NCBI GenBank assembly: GCA_964494475.1
Contig: CAZBRS010000039.1
Location: 1 to 57,365, forward strand
Direction of reading: 5' to 3'
DNA: 57,365 nt
Source: CAZBRS01 sp964494475
Lineage (GTDB): Bacteria; Myxococcota_A; UBA9042; CAZBRS01
In this document: positions 8,125-16,334 of the stretch, one piece after another
Layout of the letters: the number at the start of each line of letters is the position of its first letter
Numbering within the stretch: the stretch's first letter is position 1
Translations under genes and position numbers: made by a program
The notes under the pieces: generated by a model
What the model was told of the DNA's origin: nothing
The model's input: the letters and a program-made list of their open reading frames with translations, nothing else
The model's database searches: none

Positions 8125-9437
8125 CGGCGCGGCCGGTTCGCTCGCAGCAGGCGAAGGCCCAGGCCCACGAGCAGGGCCAGCAGGAAGACCACCAGCACCT
8201 CGGCGTAGCCCACCGAGGGCGCGCCGACCATGCAACCGCCGCTGCCACCGCCCGCGTCGTCACCCGACGCGTCGGCGCCGGTCTCCCCTGTCTCGCCATC
8301 GTCGCCGGGGCCGATCGCCTCGGGCCGATCCGCCTCGGGCGCGCCGTCGTCGGGCCCCGACAGGTCGGTGGCGGGCACGTCGGGTCCTCCGCCGTCGGGC
8401 CCCGCGGCCGGCGTGAACGTGACGTCGAGGTGGTAGGCGCCCGGCAACTCGGTGCCCTCGTCGTTGACCCACGTGTCGGCCACGAGCCAGTAGGTGCCGG
8501 GCGCGAGGTCGCGGGAGAACGAGACGTCGTCGCGGGCCAGGCAGGCCTGGGGGTCGGGCGCCGACAGCAGGTGCGGGTCGACGTCGACGCCCACCGGATC
8601 GTCGACCGTGACCGTCAGCACGCCCGGAGAGCCCACCGTGAAGCGATAGAAGATCTCGGGGCCCGACTCGTTGGTCGCGGGCGCGCAGGCATAGGCGTTC
8701 CAGGCGCGGCTGCTGGACAGATCGGTGTTGTGGTCGCTCGAGAACGGGAAGGCCTCGATCTCGATGGGGTGGGCCAGCGTTCCGACCGCCAGCGGGGCGG
8801 GCGGTTCCAGCTTGTCGAGGCGGATCGGGGTGTAGCCCTCGAGGTACGACCACGTCTGGGTCTCGGTGAGCTGCGTCTTGTTCACGGGCCGCCCCGCCGC
8901 CTCGTAGAAGACCGGCGCGCCGTTCTCGGCCTGGCGCACCCACAGCACGATGTGCGCGTGGGGCTTGTTCCACGCGTCGCCGGGCAGCAGGTCGTCGGCC
9001 GCGATGGCGTGGGCCACCGCGTCCATGCTGTAGGTGTTCTGGTGGCTGACCTCCCAGACCTGGCTGACGTAGCCAGAGCAGTCGAGGCCCGTCGTGCACT
9101 CGAGCACACCCCACTCGCTGTGGGAGCCCGCCCCCTTGCCGTCGATCAGATCCTGCTCGAACTCGTCGAGCGTGACGTAGCCGCCCCAGTCGTAGGGCAG
9201 CCCCAGGTACGTCGTGTCGGCCTGGTAGTCGCACAGCCAGTCGGAGTGGCACGCCGTACCGCCGAACTGGTTGTCGAGCGAGCACGTCCAGAGGTGCTCG
9301 GCGAAGGAGGCGGCGTTCGCGAGGATGCGTTCGCGGGTGATGGGCGCGGCCGCCAACGCCGGGACCGCGCACCCCATCATCAAAAGAAATACGACGGTAT
9401 GTAGGGGCGTATGGCAATACGCCCATCCGGGCCTCAT
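8121..9437 (-). CDS. NlpC/P60-like cysteine hydrolase with MYXO-CTERM-like tail
   Basis: The protein is 438 aa. ATG at 9437 overlaps the previous gene by four bases. A signal peptide (core TVVFLLMMGCAVPALA, cleavage near AAA) is followed by an NlpC/P60-type region: the catalytic Cys is about residue 120 in LDCSGYVSQVW, and the likely histidine is in LLPGDAWNKPHAHIVLWV at about 160-162. Residues about 260-370 resemble a pre-peptidase C-terminal (PPC-like) beta domain, and an acidic linker follows. The end GGCMVG, a membrane helix and LRLLRANRPRR match the Cys/helix/Arg plan of MYXO-CTERM sorting tails. Predicted role: a surface-exposed peptide or peptidoglycan hydrolase. The first eleven codons are built from a dispersed repeat (see 9400-9424). 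Confidence 0.87.
   Translation of the reverse strand: MRPGWAYCHTPLHTVVFLLMMGCAVPALAAAPITRERILANAASFAEHLWTCSLDNQFGGTACHSDWLCDYQADTTYLGLPYDWGGYVTLDEFEQDLIDGKGAGSHSEWGVLECTTGLDCSGYVSQVWEVSHQNTYSMDAVAHAIAADDLLPGDAWNKPHAHIVLWVRQAENGAPVFYEAAGRPVNKTQLTETQTWSYLEGYTPIRLDKLEPPAPLAVGTLAHPIEIEAFPFSSDHNTDLSSSRAWNAYACAPATNESGPEIFYRFTVGSPGVLTVTVDDPVGVDVDPHLLSAPDPQACLARDDVSFSRDLAPGTYWLVADTWVNDEGTELPGAYHLDVTFTPAAGPDGGGPDVPATDLSGPDDGAPEADRPEAIGPGDDGETGETGADASGDDAGGGSGGCMVGAPSVGYAEVLVVFLLALLVGLGLRLLRANRPRR
9400..9424. repeat. TGTAGGGGC-type palindromic element, copy 1
   Basis: TGTAGGGGC at 9400-9408 opens a stem GGGCGTAT (9405-9412), loop GGCA, return arm ATACGCCC (9417-9424). It lies inside codons 5-13 of the NlpC/P60-like gene. 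Similar elements occur at 26901-26925, 35467-35491 and 42616-42628. Confidence 0.7.
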
Positions 9438-10396
9438 GGCCGGCTCCAGGCCAGCAGGCGCGCCCCCGCGTCGTCGACCCGGAGCAGCAGCAGCGTGCCG
9501 TCCTGCAACAGCGCCCACTCACGGGCCGGGGGCACCGGCGAGGGGGGCGGCAGGTCGGCCCAGCGCTCGACGTGCCCGCCGGGGAGCAACCGCCAGGCCG
9601 TGCGCTGCACGCGCAGGGGCTGGCGCGACGTGAGCTCTTCGGTGATGGCCACCAGGGCGCCCCCGCGCTCCTCGCCCACCACGTGGACGGCGCCCAGGTG
9701 CACGCGCGTGCGCCACCGCCAGACCGTGACCCCGGCGGCCAGTTCGGCGGGCTCGGAGCGCTCCCCCCCGGCGAGCGCGGGGCTCCAGGGGGCCGCGCGC
9801 ACCTCGGCGGTGAGGTCGTCGACGCGCACCGCGAACGCCTGGCGGTTCGAGAGCACCAACGGCAACCCGCGCTCGGGCCCCGACGCCCCTCCCCCCTCGA
9901 CGTAGGGTCGGGTGCGGTTTCCGAAGGTCTCGACGACCACCGCGCCGTCGGGGGCGAAGCGCAGGGCCGTCCAACGACCCCGATCGGCCGGGGTGGCCAG
10001 GACCACGCGCGCACGGTCGTCAGGGGGCAGCAGCACGCCGGACTGGGTGCTGCCGTCGAGCACGAGCAGGGCGCCGTCGGCGCGCGCGTCGACCGAGCGC
10101 GGCGCACCGGGGAAGGCGACCCGCCGCACGGACTTGTCGGCCGGGTCGATGACCAGCAGGGCCTCGTCGAGCGGCGCCGAGACCACCACCCGACCGTCGG
10201 CGCCCACGTCGACGCGCGAGGGCCCTGCCCCCGCCTGCTCCCGGGTGCCCGGGATGACCGTGGCGCGCGCCGCGAGATCGAACCACGGGGAGCCCGAGAG
10301 CCCGGACAAGGCCTGCTTCGCGGTCCCGGGCCCGTCGGCTCCGGGCGCGCAACCCTGCACCCAACCCCACGCCACGACCAACCAGACAACGCGCAT
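9434..10396 (-). CDS. Beta-propeller-like lipoprotein, first gene of the long operon
   Basis: The protein is 320 aa. The start at MRVVWLVVAWGWVQGC (ATG 10396) gives a clean lipobox VQGC-A; the longer frame adds only Arg-rich residues. After a short linker there are repeated four-strand blade-like units with Asp-Gly turns (VDVGADGRVVVSAP; VDARADGALLVLDG; LRFAPDGAVVVETFG), as in NHL/PQQ-type propellers. No enzymatic motif is seen. The stop overlaps the next start (ATGA), so it is translationally coupled to the NlpC/P60-like gene. It is probably a periplasmic or surface-exposed binding scaffold. Confidence 0.82.
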   Translation of the reverse strand: MRVVWLVVAWGWVQGCAPGADGPGTAKQALSGLSGSPWFDLAARATVIPGTREQAGAGPSRVDVGADGRVVVSAPLDEALLVIDPADKSVRRVAFPGAPRSVDARADGALLVLDGSTQSGVLLPPDDRARVVLATPADRGRWTALRFAPDGAVVVETFGNRTRPYVEGGGASGPERGLPLVLSNRQAFAVRVDDLTAEVRAAPWSPALAGGERSEPAELAAGVTVWRWRTRVHLGAVHVVGEERGGALVAITEELTSRQPLRVQRTAWRLLPGGHVERWADLPPPSPVPPAREWALLQDGTLLLLRVDDAGARLLAWSRP

Positions 10397-10425
10397 CGGG
10401 CGGCTCCAGAGGCGGTCTCGCCCAG

Positions 10426-10454
10426 AGGATAGCCGAAGGTTCGAACGCACGCCA
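10426..10454 (-). promoter_or_regulatory. Promoter candidate for the long minus-strand operon
   Basis: Minus strand: TGGCGT (10449-10454), 17 bases, TATCCT (10426-10431), within the 13-mer TTCGGCTATCCTC. The -10 ends 29 bases before the ATG at 10396. The same 13-mer with TGGCAT at the same spacing precedes the gene at 44072, which is the main support. The -35 is a poor match to TTGACA, so an alternative sigma factor is possible. Confidence 0.45.
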
Positions 10455-10465
10455 TTGAATGCCGA

Positions 10466-10494
10466 TTGATCCCCCGCCGTCTCTCCTGTAGGAA
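10466..10494 (+). promoter_or_regulatory. Weak promoter candidate for the DUF1571 gene
   Basis: TTGATC (10466-10471), 17 bases, TAGGAA (10489-10494), about 27 bases before the ATG at 10522. The -10 is weak. A SD (CGGAGG) lies at about 10511-10516. Confidence 0.3.
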
Positions 10495-10521
10495 TGTCGA
10501 ACGAATCGCACGGAGGCTCCC

Positions 10522-11289
10522 ATGTCGTTCCCGCGCATCGCCAAGCTGGTCCTGTTGCTCCTGGTCAGCGCCTTCGCGCGCCCTCTGGCCGCCGAAGAGA
10601 TCCCCCTCGAGCAGCTCTCGGACCTGGTCGACCGGGCCTCGCAGAGCTGGCAGGGCGTCAAGGACTACTCCTGCACCTTCTTCAAGCAGGAGCGCGTGAA
10701 GGGCGACCTGCTCGACAAGGAGACCATCCAGGTCAAGTTCCGCACCACGCCGTTGTCGGTCTACATGAAGTGGGTCAAGGACCCCCACGAGGGCCGCGAG
10801 ACCCTGTTCGTGAAGGGCAGGAACGACGACGAGATCAAGGCGCACGAGGGCGGGCTCATGGGCGCGGTCAACGTGAACCTCGATCCGCGCGGCAGCATGG
10901 CCATGAAGGAGAACCGCCACTCGGTCTTCGAGGCGGGCATCGGCAACATCATCAAGCTCATCAAGACCGACCTCGAGAAGGCCAAGACCGACGGCGACGG
11001 CAAGTTCGAGGACCTCGGGATGAAGGTGCTCGAGGGCGCGAGCCTGCGCTGCTTCAAGGCCACCTTCCCCGACGACAAGGTCAAGAAGGGCATCGACCCC
11101 GAGAAGGGCAAGTACTACTCGGGCAACATCATGATCTGCATCGACGGCAAGACCGGCCTGCCCGTGGCCATCGAGCACCGCACGGCCTCGGGCCGCCTCG
11201 ACGAGTACTACGTGCACAAGGACATCCGCCTGAACGTCGGCCTGACCGACAAGGACTTCGACCCCGACAACGACGCCTACCGGTTCTGA
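10522..11289 (+). CDS. DUF1571 family exported protein
   Basis: A 255-aa protein with a signal peptide (IAKLVLLLLVSAFARPLAA). The mature part starts with a helical segment containing the family pattern VKDYSCTFFKQERVKG. It continues as an antiparallel beta sheet (IQVKFRTTPLSVYMKWV) and ends in strand pairs (GNIMICIDGKTGLPVAIEH; EYYVHKDIRLNVGLTDKDF). This layout is that of DUF1571, whose fold resembles LolA-type lipoprotein or lipid carriers; the function of the family is not established. It is followed after 13 bases by a Cys-rich lipoprotein gene and then rng, all on the plus strand, so they may be co-transcribed. If LolA-like, it could help carry one of the many lipoproteins in this region; that is inference. 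Confidence 0.88.
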   Translation: MSFPRIAKLVLLLLVSAFARPLAAEEIPLEQLSDLVDRASQSWQGVKDYSCTFFKQERVKGDLLDKETIQVKFRTTPLSVYMKWVKDPHEGRETLFVKGRNDDEIKAHEGGLMGAVNVNLDPRGSMAMKENRHSVFEAGIGNIIKLIKTDLEKAKTDGDGKFEDLGMKVLEGASLRCFKATFPDDKVKKGIDPEKGKYYSGNIMICIDGKTGLPVAIEHRTASGRLDEYYVHKDIRLNVGLTDKDFDPDNDAYRF

Positions 11290-11302
11290 AAGAGGTCACG
11301 CC

Positions 11303-12508
11303 ATGGTCCAGCGTCTCCTGACGGCCGTTCTGCTCGGTCTCGCGCTGCTCGCCTGCTCGGGCGGCGGCTCCTCCTGCGTCGACACGCTGTGCGTGGCGGG
11401 CGAGAAGGCCTGCCAGGCCGAGGGGCACCTGCTCGGCACCTGCGCCTCCGACGGGCGCTCGTGGGAGCTGAAGTCCTGCCCCGAGGGCACCTACTGCGAG
11501 GGCGGCTCGTGCGTGCCGACGGTGTGCGTCCCCGGCCTGCGCGTGTGCTTCGACGACGCCGCGTGGCAGGCGTGCGACGACCTCGGCACGGGCCTGGGCC
11601 TCTCGACCGCCTGCGGCGAGGAGACGGGCTGCGTGCACGGCGTGTGCCTCGCCTCGCCCTGCTTCGCCGGTGACAGCGCCTGCAACGGCGCCCGGCGCAT
11701 CACGTGCTCGACCGCCGGCGGCGGCTGGGTGACCGAAGACTGCGCGGCCGGGCACCACTGCGTGCAGGCCGAGGGCGCCGACGCCGAGTGCCGGCCCGAC
11801 GCCTGCGTGCCCTACGCGCGCGAGTGCGTGGGCGTCGACGGCACCAAGGCGTGCGCGGCCGACGGCAGCGGGTGGGGCGACCCCGTGGCCTGCGCGGGCG
11901 GCGAGGCCTGCTTCAACGGCCTCTGCTCGCCCAAGCTCTGCCAGCTGCCCACCCCCGAGCCCGACGTGACCGACGCCGCTGGCGACGCGCCGCCCGGCGA
12001 CGACAGCACCCCCAACGACGACGACGTGCTCGCGCCCCTCGACGTGGGCGGTCACGACGAGCAGGAAGAGCTGCCGCCCCTCGAGGTCCCGGACTCCGGC
12101 GCCGCGGCCCTCAACGGCAACCCCATCAACTTCACCATGTCGCTGTCCGGCAAGTACGTGGCCAACGAAGAGCGCGTGATCGTCTCGATGAACGAGCTCG
12201 TGAACGCGAAGCTCTACCAGCTCGAGCTCCACGTGCTGCCCGTGGCCGAGTACACCGTGGGCGAGTGGAGCCACACCGATCCCTCCGAGGTGGCGTGCGA
12301 GATCCGCCTGAACGACGGCACCGGCGAGCCCGGCGAGGGCCCCGACTCGTACAAGTACAAGGCCACCGAGTACACCGTGGCGCTCGACCAGTTCGACGCC
12401 GTGGGCGGCCGCATCAAGGGCACGTTCTCGGGCACGCTGCAGTCGCAGGACGGCACCGAGACCCTGACCCTCACGAACGGCGCGTTCGACGTGAAACGAA
12501 AGAACTGA
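11303..12508 (+). CDS. Cys-rich lipoprotein with C-terminal beta domain
   Basis: The protein is 401 aa. The signal MVQRLLTAVLLGLALLAC gives lipobox LLAC-S. Residues about 25-215 contain five to six disulfide units of a type different from CDDGD repeats (CVPGLRVC, ACFNGLC, CPEGTYC), resembling units in myxobacterial surface proteins that alternate C-x-G-x-R-x-C and G-x-C. An acidic Asp/Pro linker runs about 215-265. The last 135 residues form a beta-rich domain (NFTMSLSGKYVANEER, then GGRIKGTFSGTLQSQDGTETL) that looks like a DUF-type beta sandwich, family not recognised. It starts 13 bases after the DUF1571 gene and ends 12 bases before rng, probably one transcript. Confidence 0.85.
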   Translation: MVQRLLTAVLLGLALLACSGGGSSCVDTLCVAGEKACQAEGHLLGTCASDGRSWELKSCPEGTYCEGGSCVPTVCVPGLRVCFDDAAWQACDDLGTGLGLSTACGEETGCVHGVCLASPCFAGDSACNGARRITCSTAGGGWVTEDCAAGHHCVQAEGADAECRPDACVPYARECVGVDGTKACAADGSGWGDPVACAGGEACFNGLCSPKLCQLPTPEPDVTDAAGDAPPGDDSTPNDDDVLAPLDVGGHDEQEELPPLEVPDSGAAALNGNPINFTMSLSGKYVANEERVIVSMNELVNAKLYQLELHVLPVAEYTVGEWSHTDPSEVACEIRLNDGTGEPGEGPDSYKYKATEYTVALDQFDAVGGRIKGTFSGTLQSQDGTETLTLTNGAFDVKRKN

Positions 12509-12520
12509 GGCGCCGAACGC

Positions 12521-14065
12521 ATGCCCGACAATCGAATCATCGTCAGCCGCCAGGACGAAGAGACCCGCATCGCCATCCTCGAGCACGGCCAGACCTGCGA
12601 GCTGCTGGTCGAGCGCGAGGGCCGGCGCGGCATCCTCGGCAACGTGTACAAGGGCCGCGTCACGCGCGTGCTGCCGGGCATGCAGTCGGCGTTCGTCGAC
12701 GTGGGGCTGCAGCGCACCGCCTTCCTCTACGTGGGTGACATCGCCCGGCCGCGGACCACCGGGGCGCACGACGACGAACCCGACGACGACGACCCCTCGA
12801 CCCCGCTCGGGGAAGACGACGAGCGCGACGAGGTCTCGCCGGCCTCGGCCCCCCAGCACGTCCCGATCGAAGAGCTGCTGCGCGAGGGGCAGGAGATCGT
12901 GTGCCAGGTGAGCAAGGAGCCCCTCGGCACCAAGGGGGCCCGGCTCACCACGCAGATCTCGCTGCCCGGCCGGCACCTGGTGCTGCTGCCGGGCACCGAT
13001 CACGTGGGCGTGTCGCGGCGCATCACCGACGAGGGCGAGCGCGAACGCCTGAAGGCGATGGCCGCGGGGCTCGCGACCGACGAGGCCGGTCTCATCGTGC
13101 GCACCGCCAGCGAAGGCCAGACCGAGCAGGACTTCGCCGAGGACCACCGCTACCTGCTGGGTCTCTGGCGACACCTCCACGAGAAGGCCTCGACCTGCCG
13201 CGCCCCCGCGCTCCTGTACGAAGAGCTCGACGTGGTCGTCAAGGTGGTGCGCGACACGCTCTCCGACGACTTCGAGGCCGTGGTGGTCGACCACCCGGAC
13301 GATTTCGCGCGCGTCGTCGAGTTCGTCGATCGCTTCATGCCCCAGTATCGCGCGCGGGTGCTGCTGCACGAGGAGACGCTGCCGGTCTTCGAGAAGTACA
13401 AGGTCGAGCTCGAGCTGAACCGCGCGCTCGATCGCAAGGTTTGGCTGAAGTCCGGGGGCACCATCGTCATCGACGAGACCGAGGCGCTGACCGCCATCGA
13501 CGTCAACACCGGGCGGTACGTCGGCAAGACCAACGCCGAGGAGACCATCCTCAAGATCAACCTCGAGGCCGTGAAGGAGATCGCGTACCAGCTCCGCCTG
13601 CGGAACATCGGCGGCATCATCGTCATCGACTTCATCGACCTGAAGCTGCCCGAGAGCCGCGAGGCCGTGCAACGCGCCCTGGCCGAAGAGCTGGTGCGCG
13701 ACCGCGCCCGTACGCACGTGCTGCCCATGTCCGAGCTCGGTCTGGTCGAGTTGACCCGCAAGCGCACCAAGAAGAGCGTGCGCCACTTCCTCACCTCGCC
13801 CTGCTTCTACTGTTCCGGCAAGGGCTACCTGAAGTCCCACGGGGTCATCGCCAGCGAGATCTTCAACCGCGTCATCAAGGAGGCCCTGCAGGCGGCTCCG
13901 GGCCAGCACCAGGTCGTGGTCTACACGCACCCGGCGGTCCTGGAGTACCTCTTCGACGTGCGCGCCGAGCGCCTGCAGCGCATCGAGGAGCAGTTCGGAC
14001 GGAGCGTGGTCGTGCGGCCCCGTCCCGAGTTCCACCTGGAGCAATTCGAGGTCTACGCCGACTGA
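12521..14065 (+). CDS. rng: Ribonuclease G (RNase E/G family)
   Basis: The 514-aa protein is collinear with RNase G. An S1-type RNA-binding domain covers about residues 35-125 (GNVYKGRVTRVLPGMQSAFVDVG) with an acidic insert. The catalytic core follows, with the DNase-I-like metal-binding aspartates in TAIDVNTGRYVGK (about 325) and GGIIVIDFIDL (about 363). The zinc-link cysteines appear as CFYCSGKG (about 427) instead of the commoner CPxC, and the small domain ends at FEVYAD. It cleaves single-stranded AU-rich RNA, matures 16S rRNA 5' ends and starts mRNA decay in the cytoplasm. It lacks the long scaffold tail of RNase E. It follows the lipoprotein gene by 12 bases. Confidence 0.96.
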   Translation: MPDNRIIVSRQDEETRIAILEHGQTCELLVEREGRRGILGNVYKGRVTRVLPGMQSAFVDVGLQRTAFLYVGDIARPRTTGAHDDEPDDDDPSTPLGEDDERDEVSPASAPQHVPIEELLREGQEIVCQVSKEPLGTKGARLTTQISLPGRHLVLLPGTDHVGVSRRITDEGERERLKAMAAGLATDEAGLIVRTASEGQTEQDFAEDHRYLLGLWRHLHEKASTCRAPALLYEELDVVVKVVRDTLSDDFEAVVVDHPDDFARVVEFVDRFMPQYRARVLLHEETLPVFEKYKVELELNRALDRKVWLKSGGTIVIDETEALTAIDVNTGRYVGKTNAEETILKINLEAVKEIAYQLRLRNIGGIIVIDFIDLKLPESREAVQRALAEELVRDRARTHVLPMSELGLVELTRKRTKKSVRHFLTSPCFYCSGKGYLKSHGVIASEIFNRVIKEALQAAPGQHQVVVYTHPAVLEYLFDVRAERLQRIEEQFGRSVVVRPRPEFHLEQFEVYAD

Positions 14066-14070
14066 CGGCC

Positions 14071-14099
14071 TTGACGCGACGGCGTCGCGAGGGTATTTC
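14071..14099 (+). promoter_or_regulatory. Promoter candidate with embedded palindrome before 14139
   Basis: TTGACG (14071-14076), 17 bases, TATTTC (14094-14099). A perfect inverted repeat CGCGAC-GGC-GTCGCG (14075-14089) fills the spacer. It could be a repressor operator or, as RNA, the hairpin ending rng. Confidence 0.4.
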
Positions 14100-14138
14100 T
14101 GACGGGTATCAACGCGCCCCAGCCGGGAGGAGTGCGCC

Positions 14139-15323
14139 GTGAGCGACGACCTTCAGGATCTGAAGAAGAAGCTGCAGTTGAAGCGCCGCGAAAAGGAAGA
14201 AGAGAAGCCGACGCCGCTCGATGCCCCGGCCGACGGCTCGTTCGGCGACGCGGCCCCGGCCGACGACTTCTCGCTGCCCTTCCAGTCCGGCGAGCAGGAG
14301 CCCAGCGAGCAGGCCCGCGCCATCCTCGAGGCCCGCGCGGCCATCGAACGCGGCGACATCAAGGCCCACAAGGTCGGCCTCAGCCCCAAGAAGATCGCCG
14401 TGCTGGTGCTCGGCGTCGTGGTGCTCTTCGGCGCGGGCCTGTCGTTCGGCAAGGTCTTCCGCATGCGCGAGATCGAGAACCAGCGCATCGACGAGGCCCT
14501 GGCGCTGAAGGCCTACTTCGACACCAAGAAGGTGTCCGACGGCTCCGTCACGGTGATCAAGGGCGTCGAGGCCTTCAAGGCCGAGGTCGAGCGCATGCTG
14601 GGCGAGCTCGACGACGCGCGCAAGGCCGGCAAGAGCCCCGAGCAGATGAAGGACCGCATCACGGCGTTCCTCGACACCTGCCTGGCCTACGTGATGAACC
14701 AGACCTACTTCCCCGAGGCCGAGGTCTACCCGGTGAACCTGGTGAACTCCGAGGCCCTGTCGTTGACGTTGCCGGTCGTGGTCGGCGTGCACGAGCTCTT
14801 CCTGCAGGCCGCCACGCTGGCCGAGCTCGGCGAAAAGATCAAGCGCCTCGAGGCGCCCAAGTCGGCGACCAGCTTCGCCGTGCTCGTTTCCACGACGAAG
14901 GAGACGGTCAAGGCCAAGACGAACCCGCCGACCGACGCCGAAGGCAAGCCCACGGGCGAGTCCGAGATCATCGACATCGAGGTCACGAAGCCCGCCATCA
15001 CCATGATCGAGGCCGCCGGCATCGAAGAGAACCCCCTGTGGGGCACCGCGACCGACGCCGAGAAGAAGGCCATGGAGCACTGGTTCGTGCCCTACAAGGG
15101 CCCGGCCGACAAGGAGTGGCAGGCGGGCAAGACCTCGGACATCGGCGCGATCGACGCCTCGGCCATCCTGCAGAAGAAGGACGCGGCCTTCGCCAACGCG
15201 GCCGTCAGCGACGTGGCCCAGCGCATCTACAGCCTGCGCGAGACCGTGCAGCGCGTGAACTTCAAGAAGCTGAACGAGTTCTTCGACAAGACCGCCGCCC
15301 GCGACAAATACATCACGCTCTAG
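14139..15323 (+). CDS. Single-pass membrane protein of unknown function
   Basis: The protein is 394 aa. GTG at 14139 is preceded by GGGAGGAG, which decides the start. A highly charged N-terminal helix (DDLQDLKKKLQLKRREKEEE) and a disordered Pro/Asp region lead to one membrane helix at about residues 86-106 (KKIAVLVLGVVVLFGAGL). The rest, presumably periplasmic, is helical with a coiled-coil start (EIENQRIDEALALKAYF), a hydrophobic beta segment (NLVNSEALSLTLPVVVGVHELFL) and a helical end. I recognise no family. Codon use matches its neighbours. It has its own candidate promoter, and its end overlaps by four bases the convergent amrS gene, which leaves no room for a shared terminator. Confidence 0.85.
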   Translation: MSDDLQDLKKKLQLKRREKEEEKPTPLDAPADGSFGDAAPADDFSLPFQSGEQEPSEQARAILEARAAIERGDIKAHKVGLSPKKIAVLVLGVVVLFGAGLSFGKVFRMREIENQRIDEALALKAYFDTKKVSDGSVTVIKGVEAFKAEVERMLGELDDARKAGKSPEQMKDRITAFLDTCLAYVMNQTYFPEAEVYPVNLVNSEALSLTLPVVVGVHELFLQAATLAELGEKIKRLEAPKSATSFAVLVSTTKETVKAKTNPPTDAEGKPTGESEIIDIEVTKPAITMIEAAGIEENPLWGTATDAEKKAMEHWFVPYKGPADKEWQAGKTSDIGAIDASAILQKKDAAFANAAVSDVAQRIYSLRETVQRVNFKKLNEFFDKTAARDKYITL

Positions 15324-16330
15324 AACACCCCCGCGATCGTCGCCCCGCACGCCGCGCAGCAGCCGCCCTCGAGCGCCCTGGTCGTGACCGAGTAGCCCGA
15401 GCGGCCGATCACGACCGAGTCGCACGAGGGACAGTGCGTATCCTCGCCCCCGCGCCCGAAGAGGTTTCCCGGATAGACGTAGCGCAAGCCCGCGGCCCGG
15501 CCGAGGTCGAGCGCGCGGACGAGCGTGGCGGCGGGCGTGGCGGGCCGATCGGTCAGGCGGTACGTGGGGTGGAAGCGGCTCACGTGCCACGGGAGATCGG
15601 GCGAGATGGCGACCAGGCGCCCCGCGATGGCCGAGAGATCGGCGTCGGAGTCGTTCAGCCCGGGGATGAGCAGCGTCGTGGCCTCGGCCCAGCGCCCGGC
15701 CCCCCACAGGGCCTCGAGGGTCGCCAGCACGGGCCCCAGCGTGCCGCCCGTGTGACGACGATAGCCCGCGTCGTCGGCGAACTTCACGTCGACGTTGGCG
15801 GCGTGCAACGTCGGGAGCCACGCCTCGAGCGGCGCGCGCGCGATGTAGCCGTTGGTCACGGCCACGTTGAGGAGCCCGGCGGCGGCGGCTTCGTCCGAGA
15901 TGGCGCGCGCGTACTCGTAGAACACCGTGGGCTCGGAGTAGGTGTAGGCGATCGCGCCGGCGCCGGCCTCCAGCGCCCGCTGCACGACCTCGGAGGGCGA
16001 CATGGGCCGGCCCTCGCGGGACGCGCCGGCTGCAGGCTCGCCCGCCTGCGACAGCTCGTGGTTCTGACAGAACGAACACCGCAGGTTGCAGCCCACGGTG
16101 GCCAGCGACAGCGCGGTGCTGCCGGGCCTCACGTGGAAGAGCGGCTTCTTCTCGATGGGGTCGAGGTGCAGCGCGTCGACGCGGCCGTAGACGGTGGTGA
16201 TCAGGTGGCCGCCCTCCACGCGCCGGACGCCACAGAGGCCGGCGCTCCCCTCGCGCAGCGTGCACCGGTGCGGGCAGAGCTGGCAGCGCACCGACCCGTC
16301 GGGGAGGGCCTGCTGATACGCGGCGCGCAT
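15320..16330 (-). CDS. amrS: AmmeMemoRadiSam radical SAM enzyme
   Basis: 336 aa from ATG at 16330. An N-terminal zinc-like Cys set (CQLCPHRCTLREGSAGLCGVR) is followed by the radical SAM cysteine motif in GCNLRCSFCQNHELSQ at about residues 75-85 (C-x3-C-x2-C). YTYSEPTVFYEYA and the NGYI/DVKFADD strand motifs of the AmrS/PflA-like subgroup follow. The C-terminus has two further CxxC pairs (HCPSCDS, CCAACGA), a rubredoxin-like knuckle. AmrS family members are iron-sulfur enzymes of unproven reaction, normally linked to AMMECR1 and Memo homologues, which are not in this window. It begins four bases after the PilZ gene stop, so the two are one operon. Confidence 0.93.
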   Translation of the reverse strand: MRAAYQQALPDGSVRCQLCPHRCTLREGSAGLCGVRRVEGGHLITTVYGRVDALHLDPIEKKPLFHVRPGSTALSLATVGCNLRCSFCQNHELSQAGEPAAGASREGRPMSPSEVVQRALEAGAGAIAYTYSEPTVFYEYARAISDEAAAAGLLNVAVTNGYIARAPLEAWLPTLHAANVDVKFADDAGYRRHTGGTLGPVLATLEALWGAGRWAEATTLLIPGLNDSDADLSAIAGRLVAISPDLPWHVSRFHPTYRLTDRPATPAATLVRALDLGRAAGLRYVYPGNLFGRGGEDTHCPSCDSVVIGRSGYSVTTRALEGGCCAACGATIAGVF

Positions 16331-16334
16331 GGCC

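Noticed and set aside
5101..8208. 1035-codon plus-strand frame over the lyase and outer-membrane genes
   Set aside because: Arg/Gly/Ala-rich translation without domains; the minus-strand frames carry recognised families and coupled starts.
8260..14044. Two minus-strand frames of nearly 1000 codons over NlpC, DUF1571 and rng
   Set aside because: Low-complexity translations in conflict with rng and other well-supported genes; typical high-GC shadows.
14075..14089. CGCGAC-GGC-GTCGCG hairpin as the rng terminator
   Set aside because: No T-run follows and it overlaps a good promoter spacing; kept only as a possible operator within the promoter entry.
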